Below are positions 10,661 through 23,860 of a stretch of DNA of 64,000 nucleotides, in pieces. Made by a program: the position numbers and the translations under genes. Source of the stretch: Carex sylvatica. Its lineage: Eukaryota > Streptophyta > Magnoliopsida > Poales > Cyperaceae. Numbering within the stretch: the first letter of the stretch is position 1; each line of letters starts with the position of its first letter. Location of the stretch: assembly GCA_964058845.1 (NCBI GenBank), contig CAXKVR010000024.1:44966-108965 (forward strand), in the 5' to 3' direction. The notes under the pieces were generated by a model that was not told the origin of the DNA, made no database searches, and saw nothing but the letters and a program-made list of their open reading frames with translations.

Positions 10661-12720
10661 CATTTCATTTAATAAAACACATTCATCCATTTAAAATCCT
10701 TGAACTGTTCAGTACCGAAATTTATTTAAAAATAGAACTCAATAACCTTCAATTTAATTCGATAAAACCTTAAATCAAGATAAAACCTTCAACCAAGATG
10801 AAACCCTTAATCTTTTATTAGATTAAATCTCTATTTAAACCCCAATCCTTCTCCATACAAACTGCTGCCACATACAAACCATAACCCTTGCAACCCGATT
10901 TTTACTTCTATTTTGGTCAAAAATTTCCTGCATCAAAGGTACTAAAATTATGCTATATTTATTATGGATTTGTAGTTTAATAAGTTTCTTCTTTAATTGT
11001 TCATATCAAATATTATGAGTTTTCATATGGTTAGTCATGGGATTCAACGAATAATATGTTTAAATAATATTTTACTAAAGTTTAGAATAAATTTTGTTCT
11101 TAGATTGTGTGAATTTATGAATAAGTATTTTTTTGAAAATCTAGTTAATAGAAAGTACTTCCTTAAATATATTATCTAAAAATTATCTCTTGATTTTATT
11201 GAATTTAGAATTTACCATGTGATCATATAATTAGAGATATTAATGAGTATTTAATTATGAAATCTATTAGTAAGTGTTAAAAATTCAAATATTGATATCA
11301 ATAATTTCTTACTCTTGTTTTAATATGAGAATTGTTTATACAATGGTTGTAGTCTCTTAAGTAATGAAAAACATATTAAAATATAATTTCTTACTCACAC
11401 CTAGATATTGGCATATATTTTAAACTAATTAATCATACTTTTCGAAGTGAATAATTGAAAATAATGGTTTCGTGAAAGATAAATCTTTTTTTCAGTATTT
11501 CTTCTTTTGGAACTTGTTTTAATTTAATTCTGGAACTACTATGTATAACTAATCGTAATAATTGTTCAAATAAAACCTTTAATAAAGTTTATTTTAATCT
11601 GAAAAATAAGTATATAAATTGTTTATTTGGATGCTGTTAACCCTAACGGTAGGTTAACTGTTGCAACGGATCCATAACGGTTGGCCACTGGAAGTTTGAC
11701 GGTCCCAACCGATTTAATCCGTTGCGGGAACCGTTGTCATGATTTATCTTGTGGCACAACGGTAGAGGGTTCCTATTTTATCCGTTACAATGGTGAGCCT
11801 TACTTAGGTTAATCTCAAGCTTATTTTACCAATTTTACATATTATTAATCCTAATCTTGAAATGATGCTTCTGCTAGCCAATGCCCAGTGCTTCATGACT
11901 GCATCCTTGATAAATATAATAGTTGTTCATCCATCCTTGATTTATGTATAGTATTCTCTATAGTTATGAAAGTGCACAATATCTCAAGACAAGAAAATTG
12001 TAAAATTCAATTAATATATGTTTTGTAAATTTAGTCAAACAGACAAATAGACTATGGCACAATCCATCAGTGTTTAGTTCGGATATAAAATTGAATTAAT
12101 GAATGGAAAAACAAATGTGAAGTAAAACATGTCATTTACTTCGGTACCTTTGTCTATCGCTATATATTTTGAATTAATATTTGTGATGTAATATGATAAA
12201 ATAGTGAACTCGTCATTAGTACAACTATTTAGTTAGATTTAAAAGTGTTTATATGTTAAATTGAAGTTAGAAAATAGTTCATGTAATATAGTTTAGTAAT
12301 TATTTTATATGTAACAAAATAATGAATTAAATAATGGAGAAAATTGAAAGAATCTATTGCTTTCTAGCGCACACCTCCGTTTCTTTCTCATTCTTATTAG
12401 ACCGTGAAACTAAAATTTCGCTAAGAATATAAATCTAAAATAATAAATTAAATTAATTAAAATTGCCCATGAATATGACAATACATAAAAATAGTCCGCA
12501 CATATAATTAAGGAGTCCCATTAAAATGTCCAATCTCCATAAATAATAAGCATAAAGAATTGAAAGGGAGGAGAGAGATTTTAATTTAGTCCATGCAAAT
12601 CTCTCTCTCTTCAACAAAAAGGAAACATAGAAGAAAATCAACAAAATTCAGAAAAACAAACATTCAACAACAAGGAAAAAGAAGAAGATGGAACTCATGA
12701 CAGACGTAGGTTCCAAAGTG
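10661..12720. other. AT-rich intergenic DNA and 3' flank of gene B
   Basis: No gene is seen. At 11,640-11,790 a cluster of AACGG/CCGTT motifs in both orientations looks like the sub-terminal repeats of a DNA transposon, but no termini are found. Positions 12,040-12,700 resemble the 3' flanks at 48,085-49,000 and 63,560-64,000. Confidence 0.45.
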
Positions 12721-15700
12721 TTATGGTTTGAAGATCCAGTTTTGAAAGTTGGAATCATGCACCGCTGCTCCATCTCCCTGGTCGGCATTTTTTTCTTTGA
12801 AAAAGACATTCTGTTCAAATACGATACCAACAAAATCATTGCTTCCATTGTTCAAAGATTCTGGAAGGTGGAGATCCGCCGGTTCATCTAAGAACTCCTT
12901 CTGGTCAAACCAATCCTCTTGGTACATGAAGTTGTTGTCTGTGTTATCATTCCAATTCCCATTTCCATTGATGCCTCCCTTGTTTTGTAGTATGTTGTCT
13001 ATCTTGTTGCTCTCCATGGAAATAGCGGAATCTGCCGGTTCAACTAAGAAGTCCATCTCGTTGAAGCAATCTTCTTGGCACTTGAAGATGTTGTTTGTGT
13101 TACCATTCCCATTCCCATTTTTATTGATGCCTCCCATGTTTTGTAGTATATTGTCTGTCTTGTTGCTCTCCATTGAGACAGATGGATCCCTGCGCAAAAT
13201 CATTCATGCAAACATTTTATTTATTTATTGTTCAATTTGTTATGCATTTGGAGAATGTTAGAGTAAAAATTAAATTTGTCGTCTTATGTGAGATGGATCA
13301 AATTAACAGGTTGACCAATAACTGTATGTTGGATTCCATCCATCTGAGCCCATGTGATGTCTTGTGTGGAGTCATTCACTTGAGCATTGTATACACTGTT
13401 GAATTCAGTGATATCCTTGCTGGCATTAATAGTTACAAAAAGTGCAGTGAATACATATATGCACAATGCTCGTATGCTTAAATGACCAGTACCTGGGTAA
13501 TTCTAATTAATCTGACAAAGTAACTCACCATTGAGGAAGAATCGGATTATGTGGAGGCACCACTTGCTGACCATCATTCATAGAATATGAAAAGGGACTA
13601 GGTTCTTCATTTGGTTGAAAGAATTGGTTCATTCCATGCTGATAATTAAGAATACAAGTAAAAGTAAAAGTTGAAACAGAAAGATTTCATAATATATTCA
13701 GGGATAACCATAAAGAGATTGTTTCTTTTGGTATTATCTGGTTTACTAATTTATTCGACATCCATTCGGTACATTAGGGAATGCATGTGATAGGATGGTA
13801 TCAAGATTCAAGACCATCGACTTTTAGTTTTTCAATAAACATGAAATTAGATAAAATAAATAGGAGAATCAAACCCTAAAAAAGTACTAGTACTGGAAAT
13901 AAATAGTAGCTGAGTTCAGTGAAGTATATAGCCTACCTCGGCACTATAATTATCTAAGTTATTTTCCTAGTGAAAAGAAAGGATTTGTTAGTTATTTATA
14001 ATAAAAAGCAATATCGTTTTTCCAAAACATAAAAAACGATTCTGTTTTTTTTTGTTCACAATTGGAAAAAATAAAATTAAAATGAAAAGTTTGAAGGAAG
14101 ATGCCAACCTTTTCAGTTCGAATATGATTGAGTAGATCCACAAGTTCTTTCTCCATATTCTCTAACACGTTTATGTCTTCAATCTTATTGATATTTTGAA
14201 TGTCACTGAAATTACAAAATATCATATTGTCAGTATTTTTTCGTTTTTTCTTTCACACTTTGTTTTTTTGTTTCAGTTGAATTCAATGTGCACAATGAAA
14301 AAATTCAATCAATCTAGATATTATTCCAAATATATAGACTACATTCACAAAGCCTATACATCGTTTAATCAACTTGAAATTAACATTTGGGCTAATGATA
14401 AATTTCAATAGTATAGAAAAAGTTTAAGTTCATTACATCAATGAACCCAAAAGATTAACAGCTTTATTTATTTCTTCGGTGTAGGCATCCTGCAAAAGAA
14501 AAGAAAATCGCATCTTAACAATAAATCATATTTCAAGGAAAGCTGATCATTGTTGTTGCTTTATACGTAAAAAAACCAATAACCATTTATATGAAATGAA
14601 CCAATAACTTCAGGGAAAGCTGATCATTGTTGTTTTACTTATTTGGCATTGTTTTTATATCAAAACTGATCAGTTTCGTAAAGTTGCATGGTTTATTCCT
14701 ATGTCGGATAATTTATCTTTTTCATCAATAGTAGTTGATAAAAAATTATGAAATAATTATTCCTGTAGTAGTTCATATAAAATCATGAAATAATTATAAT
14801 ATAAAGTTGCCCGATTTATTAATAATCTTTATATATTCTAAAAAAAAACTAGTTTCATATTTGCATTAATTATTATTCCTGTAGTAGTTCTTGGATTTAT
14901 GATATCAGTTTTTTCAAAATATTACCTCAATTAGCTGGGAGCTGCAAGAAGAAGAATAAACAAAAGAGTCAATAACTATCATAAAGCATAACATATTAAT
15001 TAATAATTAACAAATTAAAATAAAACTGACCCTTGATTAACTAGTTCTTCAAAGTTAATTTCGTGATCACCCTTTTTGCACGCTTTCCTTAAATCCTGTT
15101 TAGGCAAAAAAAAAGTTAGACTTACAATTTACCAATCACAATCCTAATTTTGCAAATAATTAACTAAAAGAAATAAAAAAAATACAATACTTCTAGTAAA
15201 AGATCATAGTGGTGAAACTTACCGTAAGAATTTCCACTCTTCTGCTCAATTGAAAAAACAAATAAAAAATGTAGATTTAGTTAGAAAAAAATATACAAAA
15301 AATACTAACAATTAAAAATGTAAATTCATTTTGAAAAAATGCATGCCTTTTGTTCCTTTCTTCTGTAGCGATGTTAGCATATCTTCTAATTACCGCTTCA
15401 AAGTTACTATAAATGAGAATAAAGAAAAGAACATGCATTCTTTATCAAACTTTTCAAGCAATGAAATGTAATTTGTGGACTTTGCATTTCACAATTTCAG
15501 ATGGAAAACCATGTATTTCATTAGGGAAAGAAAAACTAACAAAATAAACCTAATTAATTGAACATGTGCAGGTCAAACTCGTAACTCAAACTCTTAACTA
15601 CACTTTAGTGTTCTTGCAAGTAATATGCTAATTTGCAAAAAGGGGTTAAGCTACCTATTTTCCCCCAAGCGAAGGAAAGGTTTTCCCTTGGCGGAAAAAA

Positions 15701-15836
15701 CGACCAGGAGGATATCAACATCACACAAAATTGATAGATCTTTGGCCTTTTTGAAGAGGCCGGCCCGTCTCTGAGAATATGTATGTTCTCGTTTCTTAGC
15801 TTCCAATTTATGAATCACTAGCTTTCTTCTTCCCAT
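12721..15836 (-). CDS. MIKC*-type MADS-box gene B (splice-donor lesion before last exon)
   Basis: Eleven exons fit by homology with D and by splice signals: 15,836-15,655; 15,406-15,347; 15,241-15,223; 15,095-15,031; 14,941-14,926; 14,489-14,437; 14,205-14,109; 13,966-13,937; 13,638-13,529; 13,419-13,288; 13,189-12,721. They total 1,233 nt in one frame (410 aa). Residues 1-60 are the MADS domain ([19 protein letters not shown]). About 61-165 form the I and K-like coiled-coil region. The rest is Gln/Asn-rich, with a 52-aa tandem repeat. Oddities: intron 2 begins GC; the exon 10 acceptor has moved inward; and the exon 10 donor reads CAC|ATAAG where C and D have CAC|GTAAG. Retaining that intron gives an immediate TAA and a 255-aa protein. 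Expected role: pollen-type transcription factor. Functionality uncertain. Confidence 0.75.
12862..13175 (-). repeat. Coding tandem repeat in exon 11 of gene B
   Basis: Two 156-nt (52-codon) units each start SMESNK-DNILQN-GGIN, pass through an Asn/Gly-rich run, a QED-F segment and end EPAD. The ATGs of the two units are at 13,173 and 13,017. D, C and A' have a single unit, so the duplication is specific to B. Confidence 0.85.
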
Positions 15837-15859
15837 TTTCTGTTCACCATATAGTCAGA

Positions 15860-15905
<46 letters not shown>

Positions 15906-16435
15906 TTTGCAATTTAGAAAGTTGACGTTACCAACAAAAAAAATCGAAATAAATCATTATTTTTTAGTTATATATAATTTGTGAAATAGGCCTTAATAAT
16001 AGTTCTGCAATTAGAGATGTTACGAGTCTAACTATAAAGTTTGAACTCAGTCATCTCAGACCGAGCCGAGCCAGTTTGTTAACAACTCATTCGTATTGTG
16101 AGAAGAATAGCTTCATCTTATATATTTAACGGAAAAATTCATTGACCTTCATAAATTCGAAACAATGGAAGTTAAATTAAAGTCAGAATTCTATAAAATA
16201 CCGAATAAATAATCTCACAATAGATATTAGAGAATTTTCCCCATAGTTGATTGAGTTTGAAAGAAAAGAATTAATTAAAATGAATCACCTCAGTTCTCTT
16301 GATATAAACCTTGGTCTTCTTGTTGATACACAACTCACCTTGTATCCTGAACGAAAAGCAAACTGAATTAAAGGCTAGCTATATATATACTCGCGGAGCC
16401 CAATACTTAATCGAGAAAGAAGCTAAATATAGTAT
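15837..16435 (-). promoter_or_regulatory. Gene B promoter, leader exon and 5'UTR intron
   Basis: The layout matches genes A and D: CTAAATATAG at 16,423-16,432, TATA box at about 16,379-16,390, a leader exon ending AACTGAG at 16,290, GT donor at 16,289-16,288, and the GAACAG acceptor 3 nt before the ATG. A second possible donor (CAAG|GTGAGT) lies inside the leader. Confidence 0.7.
15862..15902. repeat. (AT)n microsatellite in 5'UTR intron of gene B
   Basis: About 20 AT units lie just upstream of exon 1. Confidence 0.95.
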
Positions 16436-16839
16436 TATAACCGACAAAGGTTTCCTAATTACACGACACCTAAGAATGGATTTCCAATTTTAATCGTATT
16501 CCAAAAGTAGTATCCCATTTTTAGCCCAAGTTACAAATTGGCGTATAACATAGTAAAATAGTCAAATCTAAATCCTCTAACGAACCTACAAAAATAAATT
16601 AATAAAACTAGCAACTTATAACTGGCCGAAAAAAAAATCAATTAAACTTATTATATGTTATATATGGTGTGGAGTAATTAATTTTCTTATTTTGCAAAAG
16701 ATTAACCAAACATAAAACTTGTTATGTACAAAAATAATTCGTCATGTGATTATTATCTTTGTCATGTGTTACCCACCCGTTATTTGTAGCATAAATAATT
16801 TCAATTCATAACTTCTCGTTAGTAGTTCCACTACTACGC

Positions 16840-17960
16840 AAAACGTGACTATTCAATGATTTTCATAATTCAATAAAACTTTATAAATACTTGAAAAAGT
16901 TTTTGCATCAGAAAATTAAGAACTTCTATTGTACAACTCAGTACTATTGGACTCCAAGTAATTGATAAAGTGTTAGTACACAACCATTTGATTATGTGAC
17001 ATGCATTTCTAATGATAATGTCAATGCCTAACTATTAATATTTATTCATGGTTGTTTCTCCCTTTTTTCAATGTTGTTTTAAATGCACAGACGTACGTCG
17101 TCAAGTTCTTCAGTCCTAATTAAGAGTTGCAATTGCTAAATAGAAATGAAGGTAACAGAGACCAAAAGAATAAATAATACAATTACATATAATGTTAGTG
17201 GTTGTCCAAAATTTTCATACTAAGTTATTGGAGAAAATCAAATAGCAAGTCCTAAAATTTGATAACAATATTCAAAATGGAGATACGAACTTAACGTGTG
17301 GGCACAATAACTTCTTGCATGGGTGTGTTATTGAGATGCTACTTTTTATTTAACTGAATGAGTATAACTGTTTTGTTTACTTTTACAATATAAAAAATTT
17401 TAAACTGAAATTAAGTAGAATTAGGTACTTCTTTTGCAGATGTGTCATGGACCAAAAAACTAATTAATGCATGATTGTCAAATTTTATGGTCACTAATGT
17501 AGGTCAATGTTATCATGAAATTATCACATTGACCTACATTGGTGAAATTAATTATCATATCAATCATAAATTGTTATACGCTAAGTTAATATGAAATCTT
17601 AGATCAATATGTAAACAAATCACATGGAAATTGTTATCAAATTCCAAAGGACAACACTTTCTAGTATGACTGACTATAAACATGTCACTATTTGATTGGT
17701 ACCCGTTATGTATGACTGGCTATAAACATGATATTGACAGGAGTTGAGTCAACTCTGGTCAAGGGACAACACTTTCTAGTTTCTACTTCTAGAATAAAAT
17801 AATTCAAAATAATTAATTTTTTTAGTATAATTTCAAAATAATTATAAAAACATGGTAGTTATTTATAATTAGTTCATGAAAATGATATACTCAACTTAGG
17901 GCCAGGCCTAAAGTTGATGTTGTGGCAACTATAGTTGGGAAATTAAGTTAATGTTTATGT
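16840..17960. repeat. Repeat R2, copy 2, upstream of gene B
   Basis: Same family as 9,230-10,300, lying directly beyond the B promoter. Positions 16,440-18,220 hold no gene that I can support. Confidence 0.7.
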
Positions 17961-18220
17961 GTATTCAAAACGTGACTATTTTAATAAAACATAATAAATA
18001 CTTTAAAAAGTTGTTGCATCAGAAAATTATGAAGTTTTATTGTACAACTTTTCTGTTATTTACATATTTTACAATTGTTACAATGCTAGTTCTGTATATA
18101 ATGTTATCGCATTATCACATTATTTCATTATGGCTTTTCCATTTTAAAGTCGGCAACTGTAATTTCGTACCATTCTTGATACTGTTAAATGCTGAACAAT
18201 ATATCAGAATTGGTGGATAT

Positions 18221-18778
18221 ATATGAAAGTTTTTTTTTGAAGGTTAGTGGTTTTAAATGCACACTAACAATTTAATTGATAAAAAACGGACTTACAACGG
18301 GTCAAATGACCCTCCTTCCTAGATTTAAACTCATTTATTCTCATAAAATCACGTAAACCACTCTAATCAACTAATCACACTTATCTACTCTAAAAAACAC
18401 CCTATTACCTCTTTCTCCATCTCTATCTATGATCGGATCCACTTTCGACCGATAACCGCCACGCTCCGACGGCCGGATTGCTCGCTCTCCGATCAAGATG
18501 GGGATAAATACTCTACACTTCGAACTCCGACGATACCGCACTTTTGGCTCTGCTCGGATTGGCTCCTTCCCCTCTCCCTCATTCTCTTCTCCGTTTGAGG
18601 AGATAGAGACGAGAGAAAGAAGGATATCAATATACCGGAGAAGAAAACTAGAAGTGGGAGGAATGGAATGGAGAAAAGTAGAAGAGAAAGAAGAGAGCGG
18701 CGACGGCTAGAGTTTCTCCTTTTTTTTTCCCTCTTTTTTCTTCTTGGGTGAAGGGAGCGGCCGATACATATGAAAGTT
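18221..18778 (-). mobile_element. Retroposed sequence with poly(A) and 11-bp flanking repeats
   Basis: A 536-bp insert (18,232-18,767) is flanked by perfect direct repeats ATATGAAAGTT (18,221-18,231 and 18,768-18,778). Read on the minus strand it starts with a GC- and CT-rich leader-like segment and ends in about nine A residues next to the target repeat. That is the signature of LINE-type retroposition. A 98-aa frame on that strand is basic, Ser/Leu-rich and of no family I know. It could be a processed copy of a gene leader or a SINE. The source is unidentified. Confidence 0.6.
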
Positions 18779-19559
18779 AGGGAAGGCAAAAATTCTCAAA
18801 TAAAGTTTGAAATCAAGACGTTTAATACCTGGTTTCTGCCTTCAATTTAGGAATGATTAAGGCTTCTTGGGTTTTGGTCCAGACTCGCCTTTCTTTGTCA
18901 TATTAGCCATTGTGGCAATACCCATGCAGTTTGTGTGCATTCATGGTCAGAGTGATTACAAATTAATTATGGCATGTTTCTAGAGGCGTTTATATATAGT
19001 AGGATTTGGCATTGCAAATTGCTAACCGGTATATGGGGCAATGTTTCTAAGGGTAGGTTGTGTTGTGTGTAATGTTTAACATTTCAATGTGTATTTCAGT
19101 GGTATATATATATATCTTTACAGAGGAGAGTACAAATTATATGAACTCCAGCAAGTAGAATAAGAAAATCAATATTGCAGCCCATTAATTGTATATGTAT
19201 TTAGTAAATAATTTGGTGATGATGTAAAATCTGAAAAGTAATTATAATATGAAATTATTCTAATTGATACTGAAATGATGCTTGCCTAAAATTGAAAGGT
19301 AGGAAATTGATCAGGTCAATTTATTGGCCCATATACTCAAAAGAAATAAAAGCACTCAGGTTACAAGAATTCAACTTTCAATATTGATCCACAAAATTTG
19401 AAATCTGTTAAAAATGCCTTCTTCAAAGAAACAGAGGTGGTGAAATCTGAGATGTTGGTTTCTAAATTATATACCCTCTGTCATATCTGTATAGAGCACA
19501 GGGGATATATAGATACCAACAAGGTTAAATAACGTTCGATGTAGAATCACACAAGATCA

Positions 19560-20120
19560 AATAAATACAACTTAAATTATACTTGAATTTTCTTTACATT
19601 GCGTTTTGTTATGTCTGATACTTTTAATCGATTTTGGCTTCACTTGTGATCTTAAGATCACCAAAATTGACGGTTAAGCTCTAACTTTATGTCTATCATA
19701 CAATAATAAATCTATCTATGTTAAATGAAACATATATACACTACAAATATGTATTAAATTATTCTAAAAAATATTTGTAGTGCATTTAACTTTGTCTATT
19801 ACACGCAAATAAATACTACTATGTGTTTGAAGTGTACGTTCATGTTTTCCGTATCAAATCAAACAAATACGACAAATACTATGCATCAATTTCTTCTCTA
19901 ATGCATTTACGTACAATGTGTTTGTAGAGTGCGTTAATGATTTTAATTAATTTAGACCCCATATTGTGATCATAAGATCACTCAAACTCATCAATAAACT
20001 ATCTCATTATGTCTATTATATGTGCATGTTAAATCAATCATATACAAAAAATATTATGCAAAAAAATTACTTGAATATTCTTACAGCGCGTTTGGAGTTG
20101 TTTGTTCATGTTTTGAAACA
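19560..20120. repeat. Repeat R4, copy 1
   Basis: Matches 34,840-35,375. It is internally sub-repetitive with a unit of about 240 bp around TGTGATC(T/A)TAAGATCAC and GCGTTTGGAGTTGT. Non-coding. The flanks at 18,780-19,560 and 20,121-20,560 show no gene. Confidence 0.65.
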
Positions 20121-20639
20121 ATATAGGGAACAAAAAGCTCTATACAGACATGACAACTGGTATATAATTTAGACACCGACATCTCAGATTTCAAGACAGT
20201 TTCTTTGAAGAAGGCCATTTTTAACAGATTTCAAATTTTGAAAGCTCAACAAAGATACTTTTGTATTTTATATCAGAATTATCATTAATTAATATTTTCT
20301 ATTTAGATAAGTCTTGAGAATCAGTGCATTGTTAAAAAAAGAAAGGAAAGTATGGTATGCTAGATTTTAATTTGTTCAAAATCTTTTTATTTCTTAACTG
20401 AAAAAATATCACTTACCTGTTTGTCTGCTTATCACTGTTGTTGCATGTCACTGGTTTTGCTGACAAAGTGGTTGCTTATCGCTGATGTTACCTTCAAATA
20501 AACAAGGGAAATAAATCATTCTTATTTTTAGCGGATAAATCAAACTTCAGTGATCAAATAAAGATATGGAAGACTGGAGCGACCTCCATAAATCCAAAAC
20601 AATGGAAAAAATAAATTACAGTCAGAATTTGGAGAACAT

Positions 20640-21985
20640 ACCAACAAGTAGTCTCAAAATTAATCGTCTAAATTTTAGTGAAAGGATGGTCAGTAATTGG
20701 GTAAAGAATTAAGTGCTTCAACCCTCAAATGAAATGAACATTAATGGTGATCAGAAAAGAGCAAAAGAAGAATTTATGGAGATGAGAAAGGAGGAAAAGA
20801 AGATACTAACTAATTAAGTTTTTCCTTTGTGGTATACACAAAAAGAAAAAGGGAAAGAGTAAAAAAATAGTTTCATCTTCATGAAGAAGCTAAACCCCGA
20901 GTTTCAAACAAAAGAACATTGACTACAAAAATATAAGTAAATGACAAAAAAATACCCAATAATTAGTCTCAAAATTAACGTCTAAATTTTACTGGAAAAT
21001 CAGTAATTTTGTAAAGAAATGAAGGAATATTCGAATGAAATGGCCATTATTGAAGATGAGAAAGATGGAAATCATAAGAAAACAGTACCTGAGTTTTCTT
21101 TATACATACTCAGCTGTATCCTGAGCGAAGAAAACAAAATGGATAGGCTATATATACACAGGTGAAAACCTAGAAATAAACTAAATATAGGACTATAACC
21201 GTAGAGGAGGAGCAAAGAGAGACGGAACAATTTAATCATTTTTATATTTTAGAAGGATATATAAAATAGAATTTAATTAATATGTTGGTAAAATTTAGTT
21301 ATATTTAGATATCTAAGCACAAGTATGGCGTAAAATTATCCAGAGAATTTTCAATATTTTAATAAATTGCTGATTTATTTCTGCCCTGTAATTTCCATTT
21401 TGAAAAATTAAACAATTGTTTGAACTTCTAATTGTGAAATAAATTGGAGTACAAAATATATTAAGGAGTTACAATCCTAAAACAAATTGATAGGTTAAAA
21501 AAGATGGGCACATCATGAGACACAAGTCACATTAGGTAACGTGAATGAACATAGTATTAGTTAGGGGTGGCTAAGTATAGTCATTTATATTTTTTAATTT
21601 ATACAAGTACTTATACATATTAGTACCCCTTTATAAATTACAATTACACTAAAATAATTTATTTAGCCCCCACCAATTTTAATTTTCTAGTTCTGTCGAT
21701 GGACGTAATTAACGTGATGTGACGAAATAGATATTGATGTGACTAATTTCTTTCACTACTATGGTTTGTTATTTGTTAAGTTGCTCTAAGTTCGCTATAT
21801 CCCGAGAAATAGGGCCGGATCACATTTTTATTGGTTGGGATTATGAGAAAAAATAGAAACAAGTTGGATGTAAAAGTTTATTTCCAGGTTTTTCGCTTAT
21901 ACTTTTGTACGATAATTATTTGTTTATAGCAAATTTTACTTTGAAAAAAGAATTGCTCCTCCGTAAACGGAGTAGAGAAAATATT
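20640..21985. repeat. Segmental duplication block 2, left half
   Basis: Copy of 125-1,575. Where gene A has its exon 1, this copy has unrelated sequence, so the promoter drives no MADS exon. Confidence 0.8.
21080..21195 (-). promoter_or_regulatory. Orphan MADS promoter and leader exon
   Basis: The promoter set of A, B and D is kept: CTAAATATAG at 21,181-21,190, TATA box at about 21,148-21,157, and leader exon ending AACTCAG at 21,089 with GT donor at 21,088-21,087. No MADS exon follows. Any transcript would splice into the unrelated DNA left of 20,560. Confidence 0.6.
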
Positions 21986-22353
21986 TATATCCACTGACTT
22001 CTGTCCACGTTTTGTTCACAACGTCTTATCTATTTCGTTTTAACGACTCTGGTCCCCACCAAACTGTTTTTAATGTTTTTCCGTAACTATCTTATATAAA
22101 TTTCCCGTTCTTCCTCTCCTCCATTATTTTTGTTTTTTAAAATTGATTTCTCGGGCAAAAATGAAAAAGAGAGCGCAAGGCGATTTCTTTCCTGTACAAA
22201 ATAATATCTCAAAAATTCTCCAAAATTTTGTAGGTTTGTAAAATTCTCTTCTCCGTTCTTTTCATTTATTGAATTCAATTTATCCAATTAGTTTTTTTCC
22301 CCTATCTTTCAATCAAGAATTGAATAGTAGGCGTTCAAGCAAGTGGTCGAGGG

Positions 22354-22550
22354 GCACAGTGTTGTAAACAACGGCATGCGGTCGTCGGATGGACAGGGTA
22401 CCGTCAAACAATTAATCGAAAATAATTAGAAATAATCGGTCATATTAAGAAATAATCGGCTGATTAGTCAGAAAATTCATAACGGTTTGATTATCGCCAA
22501 TGACTAATCGGCTGATTAATCGGCCTAAACGGACATTTTTTACAACGTTG
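22354..22550. mobile_element. hAT-like MITE
   Basis: The ends are CAGTGTTGTAAA and TTTACAACGTTG, a hAT-style inverted repeat. They are flanked by near-identical octamers GTCGAGGG and TTCGAGGG (7 of 8). The interior repeats AATCGGCTGATTA. Non-coding, about 197 bp. Confidence 0.55.
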
Positions 22551-22879
22551 TTCGAGGGTTTCAATTACGATCTCTCGAGCTACACCCACTTCAAGGCCAA
22601 ATTCTAACTGCTCCTTCAAATTCGACAGCGACGACAGCAAGATGATGCCTTATCTCCACTTTGTGGATCTCGTTGAAGAGAGATCTAACAGAACACAATT
22701 GATTCAATGAGAGCCAGTGAGATGATGAAAGGAGCCAAGCGTATGTTTCAAACACTCTTTTGCTCGTAAGATTAAAGTGAAATCTTAATTAAAGCATGTC
22801 AATATTAGCAGATTGCTATAGAAAATAATTGCATGGTAGCTGATTATTGGCTACATGTGCCCAATGATTGATTCATAAC

Positions 22880-23860
22880 AGATCTCGCATTATCTCAATA
22901 TTTTACAGGTTTACAGTATATAGTTCACAATTGTACATGATATATTTTATAGTTTTACAAAATATATAGTGTTTTAGAGGATATAGTTCACAGTTTTACA
23001 GTACCTATATGATATGCAATATTTTACAAGTTATTGATATTTACAACATACATGATATGCAATATTTTACTGATTTAAATTTTCAGTATTTTTTTAATAG
23101 ATTTACATGATCTATACAGTATTTTACAAGATATATGAATCAGGTTTAAAGGTTATGTAGAGTATTTTACCGAATATAGTTCATAGTTTTACATGATATA
23201 TGCATCATTTTTTAGTATCTATTATTATTGATGTTTAAAGATTTACAATATAAAGTTCATAATTTTATAGGATATATTTTACAGTTTTAAGGATATGTAG
23301 AGTGTTTTACACGATATAGTTCAGAGTTTTATAACTGTTTTTTTTTTTTTTTTGCAGAATGATATTTCTAAAGAACACATTGTTCTAGTGATGAGGTTTC
23401 TAACTCATCCAAACAATACTAAACAAAGGGTTATGAAGTAAAAGTTTTTGTATGTGGAATAGTATGCTTGTGTGGAATGTATAGATTTGTGTTTAAAATG
23501 TCATTGTTTGTTTTTGCTACTATTGAACAGTGATGTTTTCAATAGTAATAGTTTATGCTTGTAAACAGTTATCAATGTTTAACAATGTGGTTGTGAATGG
23601 ATGATGTATTGATGCTTTATAGTTTGCATTTGTTAGTTTTATTGTTTATATTTTTTAAATTTATAGTATTGAAGTTTACAATGTATTTATCTCAGTTTTA
23701 TAGTGTTTTGGATTTCAGATTTATAATTTTATAGTTTGCATATGTTAGTTTTATAGTTGACATTTGTGAATTTTACAGTATTAAAGTTCTATAGTTTGTA
23801 TCTATATGTTTTACAGTATGTGTAGTGTTAATTTACAGGATATAGATGCATATATAAGTA
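22880..23860. repeat. Diffuse TTTTACAG/ATATAGTTCA repeat tract
   Basis: Motifs such as ATAGTTCACAGTTTTACAG, GATATGCAATATTTTAC and TTTATAGTTTGCAT recur many times at irregular spacing. No coding signal is seen. Confidence 0.6.

Noticed and set aside
12749..13261. 170-codon plus-strand frame
   Set aside because: Antisense shadow of exon 11 of gene B, where the minus strand has matching splice signals and homologues.
18232..18767. MULE (Mutator-like) element
   Set aside because: The flanking repeats would fit 9 bp, but no terminal inverted repeats are present. A poly(A) end favours retroposition.
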